Shown here one piece after another: positions 47,682 through 58,700 of a DNA stretch of 64,000 nt (position 1 is its first letter; every line of letters starts with the position of its first letter). Under the pieces are notes generated by a model. That model had not been told where the DNA came from and searched no databases. It saw only the letters and a program-made list of their open reading frames with translations. A program made the translations under genes and the position numbers. The DNA is from Nematostella vectensis. Its lineage: Eukaryota; Cnidaria; Anthozoa; Actiniaria; Edwardsiidae. Location of the stretch: assembly GCF_932526225.1 (NCBI RefSeq), contig NC_064034.1, positions 10,541,387 to 10,605,386 on the forward strand, read 5' to 3'.

Positions 47682-50600
47682 ATGGCGGACACAAGCGGAG
47701 AACATTGTGCGCCAGAAGTTTCAGGATATCACCCATCTTATTACTGGTCTCACTTATCTTACTTTACTATCTACTTCACACAAGGCATAGAGATATTAGA
47801 GTTCTACACCAAGGTAATATTGCTCTGAAATTAATGTAATTTTCGACCATAGTCTCAAATGTTTTTCGGCATTAAAATTGCGAAGCATGATATTGACATG
47901 GTATGGGTGCCTATACTTACATTATAATATCCTTGTTTGTTTCTACTTACATCACACGATGCGGGTTATTGTCAGCACAAGGTGTTACACCGTCGCCAAG
48001 TTGTTGATTTGCCTCTAATCCATTCCTATTTGATGCAATGTGATGATAATATTCGCTTCCCTTCACAGGTCCCGTTCTATCATGTCTTGTTCGAGATCGC
48101 CCTTGTTCTATGGATATTATGGTTGCTACTCTCAAAGAGTTATCGCTTCAGAGAGCTGTCTTTGGAGCTAACAGAAAAGGTTTGTATATGATAATGAAAA
48201 AAGAGGGACTACCTAAATCTCTTTGGGTAATGATAACTTCCCTTGCCTTCTCTCCCCTATAACAGTGTTGACATGGAGAGTTGTCAGCTCTAGATGTCAG
48301 TAGCGGATCTTGGGGGGAGGGTTTAGGAGGTTTAACTCCCTCCCTTTGGGCTACTAAAAAGCCATATGTAACTAAAACAATTACCCATTCCACCTTAGTC
48401 ACTGAGCCAAACCCCCCCTTTAGCCAAAAGCTAGATCGCCCTTGGATGTTACATATACTCTGGAGGAATTGTTTTTTTTTCTTTTCTTCTATCAATGCAT
48501 CCATGCATGCAGCTGCCTCTTGGTAAATTTGGTATGATTTAGAAAAGACAATATCTGTGGCTTGCCCCCCTGAACAAAGTTTTCTAGCTAGGGCCCTGTT
48601 CCTCATTACACAAAATTTCGCGATTTTGGGATGGCGATATTTGGCAACACTTTATTTTTGCGATTTTCCTATTTTTGTAAAAACCAGATCACTATTTTCA
48701 CGATTTCACGATTTTGGAATAATAATAATATCAAGCAAAACTGAAACAATTTGTAACAAAAAGATGCATAGGCCAATTTTTGTTTCATAAAAATCTATAA
48801 ATACAAGTCCAACTCAACTCCTTACCGTACTATATGTACATTAGATTACTAACTTTGTGTTTCCACAAAGCTTATTAAACAGCCAATAATCCCCAAAAGG
48901 CTTCTTGTGTACTCACTTAATTTTCACGCATCCTAATTTTCGCGGCACTTTATTTTTCACGAATTTTTTTAAATCGCGATATTTACAATATTAAAGGGAC
49001 GCGAAAATTAGGACGCGTTAAAATTACGTGAGTACACAAGAAGCCTTTTGGGGATTGAGTGTAATAAGGTACTGTGTGTAATAAGGTACTTAAAATAGAA
49101 ATGAATTGACCATACAGGAACAAGAGGAGCTGATAGACGAATGGCAACCTCAGCCTTTAGTGCCATCCAGCCATCCTTATCCTGAAGATGTCATCACTCC
49201 CAAAGTTATTGATGGGTGAGAGAATACCTTGTTCATTATAGCTTCCTAATTCTGGTCAGACCAGTCAGTCTAAATTTAAGGCAAAACATTTGGAAATGTT
49301 TATAATACCTAGAAAAATATGGACAACAGCCAAAATGTTCTTGTTATATGTTTAATGTGGCAGGGAGCATGTTTTCTAATATTCTTTATGTTAAATAATT
49401 TATTTGATTAATTTATTTATGTAATAAATCTCAATTGCAGGAAACCAGGTCATAAGGTCCATGTCAATGGTCAAGAGTGCTTAAACCTGGCAACTTTTAA
49501 CTTCTTGGGATTTGTGGGGAACCCGCGGATTGAGGTATATATTAACAAACTGCCCGGTTCAGAAGTCTACGGCCTTGTTTGGTCAAACATGCTAGCACAC
49601 TGGATTTGTAGTATGTGTGTGTAACATTTATATCAGACAATTATAAGTTTTATAATTATATATAGTATGTAACATTTATATCAGACAATTATAAGTCAGT
49701 CTCTACAGGCATTCATCTACAGTAAGGTGGGGGGGACACACTTCACTTAAGGTACCAAGGGAGGCTAAACTGGGTCCACCTTGAAAAATCTAGCTGCGCC
49801 ACTTTTAAATATTTTGCTATCTACTTCCCGTGTTACGAAATGCATGTCATATGCATTAAAATCAAGAAAGAATAAGACTATCTGACAGGTCTTGGGACAA
49901 CAGAAATAATGACCATGCCTGTCCACACCCCCCCCCCCCCCCCGACAAAGTCCAGGGGGTCACCTATTAATAGAGGTACAGTACTTTCGAGAGAATCTAT
50001 TTTTTGACCCCTGATTTTTCTTTAATACCTTAACCGCCAAAACGTGGGGAATTCTTATCAAGGGCTTGTCAAATATCTCTGATTGAACCCCTCCCTCCCC
50101 CCCCCCTCTCTCTCTCTCTCTACAAGAATGTGTAAGCCCCACCATCACCAGTTGTTTTTTACCCCACCCCCCTCAATGCAGGTCAATGGGGTTAAAAACC
50201 TGTTTCTATTTCTTGAGAAGTGAAGCCTGCATCACTGTGTTATGCTACTCTCTAATAACTGCACATTATGTTTAATTTTGCTTTGTCATAATTTCCAGAG
50301 TTCTGCAATAGACACACTTCGCAAATATGGTGTTGGCTCTTGTGGGCCGAGAGGATTTTATGGCTCAATAGGTAATCAACTGTGCCTATTCTATATTACT
50401 AGGTGATCCTCCTTAGAGAGTGCGAAGACTTCTTCAGGAAACTCTCCTTCAGTAAGCTATATGTTTCTTAACCAAGTGATTTTTTTTAAGATGTTCACCT
50501 ACACCTCGAAGAGCGTTTAGCCAAGTTCATGCACACAGAAGAAGCTATCCTGTATTCCTATGGCTTCTCTACTGTTGCAAGTGCAATCCCAGCATACTCC

Positions 50601-53600
50601 AAGAGAGGAGATGTATTGTTCTGGTGAGTCCCCTGCAAGCTGACTAGTCCCAATAGTTGGGTTTGAAATTCACTAGAGATGTGGACTAATAAATCATACT
50701 GTAATATACAGTGCTGGAAGCCATAGTTTTTGACAAATTTGATCTATTTCCCATTTTTTTATAGTGTTTTATTTGTATTTTTATTTTCTTTGTCTGTCCA
50801 TTCTTTGTAATTTATGTAAAGTTATAGCTAAGTTATAGTTCGGATTTGTATTCCACTAGACACGTGGACTAATAAATCATACTGTAATATACAGTGCTGG
50901 AAACCATAGTTTTGACAAATTAGATTTTTTTTTTCCCATTTTTGCATCAATGTTTGATTTGTATTTTTATTTTCTTTGTCCTTTTTTTGCTTTGTAATTT
51001 ATTTAAATTTATAGCTAGAAAATAAGTTAATTTTGCTTTATACCTGCTAGATCTCCTTTTAGCCAAATGAAACGAACCTCGATTTTATGATGACGTTCCT
51101 TTCTCCCGGCGGAAATACAATAAAATGTATGAGAAATTACCTATACAACGATATTCTCGATTTTACGGTACAAATCTGTTCTCCCAAGCGTAATTTTGAC
51201 CTCGATACAAAAATATTACTGATTCTGTCTATCAACAAAGAGAAAAAACTCAAGACACCACACACGTACAGTACAGTTAATCAGTTTTCTTGACTTTAAA
51301 GTCTCTTGTTAAATGCAGATTACAGTTTACAGAAAGTAACTGTACAGTCTTACACAGAGTACAGTTACAATATTATTATTTTGTAAAAGTTGATCATTAT
51401 TTTGTAAAAGTTGATAATCAACCCGACCTTGCGATATTTTCTATGGATTTTCCTTTATATCGTAAAACCAAGGACCTCTTTCTAACAATACCTCGATTTT
51501 ACGGTACATTTTCTTTTTCCCGAGGCACATAGCAAAATCCAGGTTCCTCTGTATGTATTTGCAAACAGCTCAACAGAAACAGTTGGCACAAATAAATTTT
51601 AACTAGAATATTGCTAAACTGGCTTTATGAAAGAATATTTTTCTAATCTGTATGTTTCTTCTCGATATAGTGATAAGGGTGTGTGCTTTGCTATCCAGCA
51701 AGGTGTGACGGCATCTCGTAGTAGGGTGATGTGGTTTGAACATAATGATATGGATGACCTTGAGCGGCTTCTCAAGGAGCAGCAAGAAAAAGACAGAAAG
51801 GTCCAAATAGTTAAATTCATTTTCAACATTATGATAGGTAAAATAAGAGCAATCATCTGATTTTTTTTGTCTTCAGAACCCCAAGAAGGGAAGTGTTACA
51901 AGAAGATTCCTTATTGTCGAGGGGTTGTATATCAATCATGGTACAATAGCACCATTGCCAAAATTGGTATGTCACTTTTTCAAGGCTGTTATCACAGTCA
52001 CGATTGTCTCAAAATAGCATCTGTGTTTTCTTTTTTATCAAAACCTCAGTTGGAGCTGAAAAAGAAGTATAAAGTCAGAATTCTAGTAGATGAGAGCTGT
52101 TCCTTTGGTGTTCTTGGAAAGACGGGCAGAGGCGTAACAGAGTATTATGATATCCCTGTAAGCAATTTTTATGTTACAATGTGTGTTCCTTGTTATATTC
52201 TTGTCAGCTACTGCATCCTTTATTTGAATGCTTTCATGTTTTCTTCTTAGTGATAACCATTGGTTTTTGCCTACAGGTTGATGATGTGGACTTGATATCT
52301 GTCTCCATGGAGAACTCCTTGGCAACTATTGGGGGATTCTGCTGTGGAACATCTTTTGTAGTAGATCACCAGGTATGTACGTAATACATTAGGGGTGTAA
52401 CCAGGATTTTCAGTCGTGATAGTGCTATCAAAAGGTTTATAAACAGGTAATCCATCAAGACAACAGCTTAAAGAGGCACTTGCATTCTTGTTGAAAGAAA
52501 ATTATGAAAGAATGCGCCACAAAAGAATGTAAAATTCCTGTTTACTTAATCCAAGTGCAATACATAGAAAGGGACCTATTTATCGTGAAATGTATTATAA
52601 GTGTGTGGGAGACCTACCATAGTTGGATTGCGCTATGCAATTTCAAGATTTTCACATTTCCAACCACTGGATGTGATGTGGTAATATTTTATATCTGCAT
52701 GTTTCTTTTTGTTATACCACTTGGTTTTGGCTACCCTGGGTAGCCAAAACCAAGTGGAATAACAGAGTCTCGAGCTTGGTTCGTTTACTATGTGCTGACT
52801 CGTAAACAGATGAAGCTTGAGCCTCTGGTACCCAGGATAGATTTTGGCTGTTTTTGAGCTTAACTGAATTTACAATAAGAATCACTGTTCGGCTGTGCAA
52901 GTACCCCTTTAAGGTTGGTTCTCACTAGGAAGCAGTCCCAAACGGAAGCACAACACAAACGAGAATCGGTCAAACACAAGCGCAAGAGAATCAAGCAGTT
53001 GTGTTCTCTTGCGCTTAAGTTAACAACATGTTAACTACATGCGCTCCGCTTGCGCTTACGTCCAAGTGAGAACCAACCTTTAAGGAAGCTAAGGAGGTGA
53101 TGGCAACCATAGCTCACATATACTTTGAACTCAATGTTTTCTTGAGTAAAAATCTGTTTATTTGCAGAGATTATCTGGTGCTGGCTATTGCTTTTCTGCC
53201 TCTCTGCCACCAATGCTAGCTACTGCTGCTATTGAAGCTCTTGACATTATGGAGGAAAAAGATGGTTAGTATATGTATATACCAGGTTCCCTTTTACAGC
53301 AATCAGATCCAGAACATCACAAATAAATGGGTCACAGGATTTTAGAAAAGTGTGGCTTTTTTGACAGCCCTAGACCCCAATTTGATCATTGACCATAACA
53401 AAAGATGATTTAGATGAAAAAATCACACAAACAGCTATTTGACTTTTTATCTGCATAATACAAAAATATTTGTTGTTGTTTTTTGTTAGGTATGTTTAAT
53501 GATCTTCAGATGAAGGCAAGACTTTTCCACCAAGAGTTGAAAGGGTTAGTACAAGTAATTTTTACCTTTCTTGAAAGCAATAAAAGACAAGTCTATTGAG

Positions 53601-54707
53601 TTTTAAAAAAATTAAAAATAATATGATTACTATAACCTGTAATATGGCATAATCTTTTTTAAAGCTATGCTTCCTTATTTTCATGACATTTTGCTGTTCT
53701 GATGTCAACAGAATCAAGGGCTTGCGAATTGACGGAGAAAGAGATTCTCCTATCATTCATCTGAGAGTTGCTCACACCAAGGGTAGCACAGAGGATGAAA
53801 GATTGCTCAAAAAGATTGTTGACAAGGTCAGTGAAGCAATTGCTTTCGTCTCCAAGTTACAGACAAATTGGGAACCAGGGTGCTCTTATTGTACTACTCC
53901 TACCTCCAATCCCTTCACAAATAATGCAGTAGCAAGCTGTGACCCTAGAGTCCACAGTACAAGCATCCACACGTTTGGGGCAGAGGATCGTTTCACCACA
54001 ACACCTGATGTCTGCTTGAAATTGAGCCAACTGTGACCTTGACTATGGAATTTTTGTCATTGCTTAACAGGCGTTTGAAGAGAAAGTGGCCCTGACTATT
54101 GCAAGGTACTTGAAGGACCAAGAGACCTTTCCTGTTGAGCCAAGGTATGTCATTTATCTTTTTATGGCTGTGCTATTCAATCTACAGTGAACCTTGAATT
54201 TTTAAAATTGTTAATGTTTTGTCAAAAGAATGTTCAAATCACAGGACCTGGAATTGTGATTACAAGATTATCATTATGTCAAGGATAGTTTTTTCAAGTT
54301 TTACTGTAAATTAATATTCCAGTATAAGACACATACACAAAATATACACATATATGTGTATATTTTAAATTGTATAAAATTTTTCACTTGTATTATTTAT
54401 CCTCCCCCCCCCCCCCTCCCCGCACATCATAAAAAAAAAGCATTTTTACCTTAGCAATAAAATGGGTTCGAAATCAGAGCCTCCCCCATATATGTGCCTT
54501 ATTTGGGGCATGAAAGTTTGATAAGCACTGCTTTGCTTGTTCAAACAATTACAGTACCAATCTTCACAAAAAGTGAACTTGAGTAATTTTTACTTTTATA
54601 TGCTTTTCAGCATTCGCATTACAGTCAATGTGGATCTAACAGAAACAGAAATTCATAGTGCTGCTCAGGTTATCAAGAATGCAGCAGACAGTATATTAGG
54701 AGGATAG
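47682..54707 (+). CDS. SPTLC1: Serine palmitoyltransferase subunit 1
   Basis: Regulatory subunit of the ER enzyme that condenses serine with palmitoyl-CoA, the first step of sphingolipid synthesis. Fifteen exons: 47682-47813, 48069-48179, 49118-49215, 49441-49534, 50299-50371, 50491-50623, 51671-51800, 51877-51966, 52050-52157, 52277-52372, 53168-53264, 53490-53544, 53712-53826, 54071-54144, 54611-54707; 500 residues (human 473, the extra being at the N-terminus). A membrane segment lies near residues 49-66 ([11 protein letters not shown]). Landmarks are [34 protein letters not shown] (the Cys mutated in human HSAN1 is present), [14 protein letters not shown] and [15 protein letters not shown]. 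There is no PLP-binding lysine in that last segment, as in all SPTLC1 proteins, so a catalytic SPTLC2-type partner is needed. Poly(A) signal AATAAA is at 55314-55319. Confidence 0.97.
48600..49053 (+). mobile_element. Interspersed MITE-like repeat, copy A (SPTLC1 intron 2)
   Basis: The distal part is an inverted repeat: CCCCAAAAGGCTTCTTGTGT at 48891 and its reverse complement ending at 49053, with inner arms TAATTTTCGCG. The part from 48600 to 48890 matches, in reverse orientation, the sequence at about 59630-59895 (shared strings include TTTCATAAAAATCTATAAATACA and CACAAAGCTTATTAAAC). It is therefore one of two copies of a repeat family in this window. Confidence 0.75.
50664..51020 (+). repeat. 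~185-bp tandem duplication in SPTLC1 intron 6
   Basis: Two copies share GTGGACTAATAAATCATACT, ACAGTGCTGGAA and TTTGTATTTTTATTTTCTTTG in the same order, offset by about 185 bp, with small indels. There is no coding content. Confidence 0.85.
51074..51549. mobile_element. Possible pogo/Tigger-like non-autonomous element
   Basis: The left end GAACCTCGATTTTATG and the reverse-complemented right end GAACCTGGATTTTGC form short inverted termini. The right end is followed by CTG then TA, as in elements ending CAG with TA targets. CTCGATTTTACGGTAC recurs internally at about 51149 and 51490. The left terminus is decayed, so this is tentative. Confidence 0.35.
52711..52763. repeat. 53-bp perfect-looking hairpin in SPTLC1 intron 10
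   Basis: GTTATACCACTTGGTTTTGG is followed by CTACCC and then by its near-exact reverse complement, ending GGAATAAC. One mismatch is visible. Confidence 0.85.
52912..53079. mobile_element. 168-bp MITE with TTA target duplication
   Basis: The inverted ends AGGTTGGTTCTCACTAGGA and AGGTTGGTTCTCACTTGGA differ by one base and are flanked by TTA at 52909-52911 and 53080-53082. A 3-bp TTA/TAA-type target duplication fits the PIF/Harbinger superfamily. It lies in SPTLC1 intron 10. Confidence 0.72.
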
Positions 54708-55313
54708 GCTGGCAGAGAACCTTTGCAGTGTCTTTGCAGTGTCCCTTGGCACACCTGTCATCTCTCCCTGGAGATTTTGGACTCCTTCTCCCGCTCTCTC
54801 ACATTGAGCACCAGATGTGCTTTTTAGCAACTTTTTTTTTACTTCTGCAAAGATATTCCATGGAAAATCAACATTTTGCCTATTTTCTATTAAAATGATT
54901 TTAACAATAATTCCCTCGTGTAGCGCAATTAATCTTACACCCTCAAGGGATCTATAAGTGGATTTTGCATGAGAGCTTTCTACTCGGCAGACGTCTGCGA
55001 GTGTATACCAACCCCTCCCCAAAAAAATGATATAACCCTCCCCTCCCCAAAAAATTCTTAAGCCTCAAGGGAGGTTGCAGAGGTATGCGGATGGTTGTTA
55101 TTTTTGCATATTGTTTGTTGTTTTCTTAAAAAAATCTATACTGCAGTATGTAATATCATTGGTCATTGAAAGGATTGGAGAGGAGAATAAAAGAAAGGAG
55201 AGTAAACAGCAATAATTGTATGCAAAGCACTGTATTATAGATACTCAACTATATGGCACTTACAGTTCCTATATATAGAAAAAAGTATTTTTACTGTTTC
55301 ACCTTTTCGTTTC

Positions 55314-55319
55314 AATAAA
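55314..55319 (+). terminator. Poly(A) signal for SPTLC1
   Basis: AATAAA in the context TTTCAATAAAGAC, about 610 bases past the SPTLC1 stop. On the opposite strand an AATAAA (forward TTTATT near 55438) could serve UROD, so the two 3' ends may overlap. Confidence 0.45.
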
Positions 55320-55708
55320 GACATTATTAGCAATGTAAAAAATATGATGTTCCATAATGATGTATCATATTTGAAGTTCCACTAATAATAAACCGAGTTC
55401 TTTAAGAAATGAAACATCTGATATATGAAATAAATCTTTATTTGAAAATTGTTAAGTTATTGATGTTATTGTATTTTATAATTATAAACTAGTAATAATC
55501 TATAAAGCACAGACATGAAGCTCCTAAATCATGAAGGCTATCAAGTCAAGTTGCATGATTGAAATTCTTTCATATTAATAAGGTATGGCTGAGGAGGGAC
55601 TGTTATAAACAGTGATAATAATACTATCTTTTGCTTGTAAATCATTGTAAATGTACTGTAGATTGATTACTACATATGGCTTGCAATTGCTAAGACGCAA
55701 GATGAAAA

Positions 55709-58700
55709 TCAATCATGAGAAGCTGATATTCCTCTCTGTCTTATAGTTTCTGAGTATGAGTGAACAGTATCAATAAAGGTCTTCAGTTTGTCTGGGTCAT
55801 GGTCCGGATGCATGCCATGGCCAAGATTAGCTATGTACCGCTGGATGCCAAATCCACGTACCATTCCCTTGACAGCATAGACAATATCCTCCTAAAACAG
55901 TCAAGATGATTATATCAGTATGCAGAAATAACCTGAATCAAATGAAACCTAAAAAGAACCAAGGGGGAGGCAATAAAACCTCTGGCCATGACCAGCTCTG
56001 GTTGTGCTGTCCGCACCAGTATTACTAGTGGAAAATATAAAAAAAAAATTAGAAGAAAAAACATCCTCATTAGGTAGGGTCAGACTTACATGACTACCAT
56101 ACAGTGCAGCAGGATCCAGGTTTCCTTGTAAGGTCACAGTAGGAGCTACAATCCTGTAAGGTGAAAAAAATAACTATATTACAACTGAACGTTTTTGGAG
56201 AACTTAAACCACACAGCAAAATTACAGAGGAATTATATAGTTTCAGTACCTTGCTTCCTTTGAAGACATTGTCCAGTCTAGACTAACAACATCGTATCCA
56301 CACTGGGACAATTCCTTTATTGCATAATGGGCACCTTTTGCAAATACAGTCTGAAATGGTAGCAAGATTGGAGTATTATTTAGGGTAATGATGAAGACAA
56401 ATAATTATGCAATTGGTGTGAGCACCATTTACACAGCCTAAAATGGAAGCAAGAAGGGGGTATTATTTAGAGAAATGATAAAGACAAATAATTATGCAAT
56501 TGGTGTGAGCACCATTTACACAGTCAGAAATGTTAGCAAGATGGGAGTATTATTTAAGGTAATGATGAAGAAATAATTATGCAATTGGTGTGAGCACCAT
56601 TTACACAGTCTGAAATGGTAGTAAGATGGAGGTATTATTTAGAGAAATGATAAAGACAATGATAAAGACATTCAATTGCCGTGCTTACCATAGGCACTGC
56701 ATCCGGACCAAGCTTTTCCTTGACCTTCTCCGCTATCTGTCTCAAGTAGGGCAGGGAGAATAGCATGAACATGTCATGGCCAAGAAGCCCCCCGTGTGAT
56801 TCAAACACTTGCAGAATCTAACAGAAAGAAAAGTATGTCTGCGAACCAATCTAACCTGTTGGTGGGTCTTTGAGAAGGTCAAGTTCCCCTCCCACTCTAA
56901 TTGTAATGGACCCAGGTGCACCCCATCCCCTTCAGACAGATGTTTCAGAAATGAATCTTGGGGCCAGCCCCTCCCCCTTGAAGAAGATTGGCCCCTGTAT
57001 ATGGACCTAATACTCTGCCTTTCACTGAATATCAGCCAAGCACACAATGTCACCTGTGAAATATAAGGACCACATTTCTGACAGTAAATAGAATACAGAC
57101 AACGTTAATCTCATGAAAAAAGTCACAGCTATCCACCTTGGCCACCTTCTATATACCATGACAACGATTGATAATGGCATATATGCTAGACCATACTCAA
57201 ACCTCTAGACTCTGCCTCTAAAATCTGCAGCATCAACTGGCTAAATAATATGCTAACCTGTGCTCCTGCTCTGGCTTGAAGCACCAAATGCTCGACAACA
57301 GCATCTGTTAGTATCTGTAACAGCTTGCTGCTTGCCTCCATGTGAGCATACAACCACTTCCTGCTCTTGGTGAAGTTTGTACTGCCACCACCCTCGATCA
57401 TGTAGGACATAAGTGTCCACTAAATAAAGTTTGGAATATACAGAAGATAGTTAAACAACAAATTGCATTGAACTGTCATTTATTAATTGCATGTACTTCA
57501 ATTCAAAGAAATTCCATTGCAAATACCGGTGCTCCTGTGAACCCGAAAAGGGGAACTTTGCCTTCAAGCTTGTGTCTTGTGAGAGTGATAGCTCTGTACA
57601 CATAGCCGAGGCCTTCAGATATATTTGCATTTTGATTTAATTTCTGCAAGGAGAACAATTATTCAATAATTTAAATAGGTTAACAAGAAAAAAATCAAAC
57701 AGAAACTATTTTATTAGAAGTTGTTGAGGTTCTAATGGATCTCTGTATAATTAAATAATAATAATAGTTTATTTAACCACGTAAAAACACCACCTAAGAG
57801 CCAGAGGCTCGTTATAATGTGTACCTGAAATAAAAAAAGGAAATAAAATGAATGATAAGACTATTTACAGGAGTAATGTATATTTGAATAATATTTTAAA
57901 ATTATAAAGCTATGTATATTTTAATAAACTATTCTAACTAAGATATGGTTACAATTAAAAAACCTATTGGCCCATTTGGGCCCGTAGCAAGCGTTAAAAG
58001 AGGGGAGGTCTTTTGCCTTCCTCACTTTAACTGGTGTTTCGCTCCAGATTATTGTGGCTATATAAGAGAAAGACTTGTGGCCATATTCTAAATTAAAAGG
58101 CGGCAGCTTAAAGCCCCATTGGCAACCAAAGCGATTGTTGTAGTTTTGTAATAGCGACATTGTCTTGTGAGCGATTTGATTGGAGGACTATAATACGCAT
58201 AATTATTCACTACCGACACTCTGAGGTGCGTGTTTCATCTTGTTTTAGCCGGTAAAGAAAGCTTTTCAGCCACTGTTTCCACAGGTAGCCCAGGCTCATG
58301 GTGAGTGTATGTTTATTACATAGTTTGTATGAGAGAACAAATCTCGTTGAAATAAATATTCTGATTTGAAAATAAGACAGTAGCTTGACGTTGCTGCTAC
58401 TCAAACCCGCCATTATTTGCCATTTTAAGCTGTTTTGCCACTGCGAATTTTTCCTGTCGCCATCTGTATATGAAATAGACAAGGTTGCAAACTCTGACAA
58501 CTGCCAAATTCCAAAATAGAGCCTCGATCTGATGTTGCTTTGGTTGCTTATGGGCCTTTAAGGCGTATGTATAAAATACTTCACATACCTCAATATCAGA
58601 TGGATCATTCAGTGGTTCAGGGAAATGGGGACCCTTGCCCGGCACCATTTCCACAGTCATCCCAAGCACCTGAAAATAAATTGTATTTTTCTTTAATGGA

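Noticed and set aside
48148-48606. 152-codon minus-strand frame in SPTLC1 intron 2
   Set aside because: Overlaps an interspersed repeat and poly-T tracts and has no recognisable domain.
54460-54500. GGGTTCGAAATC string suggesting a tRNA T-loop
   Set aside because: No matching acceptor stem, anticodon arm or A box is found around it.
56098-56153. UROD exon 9 ending at the TATG|GTAGTC donor
   Set aside because: It would shift the frame of the last exon. The donor 8 bases further on keeps the conserved reading.
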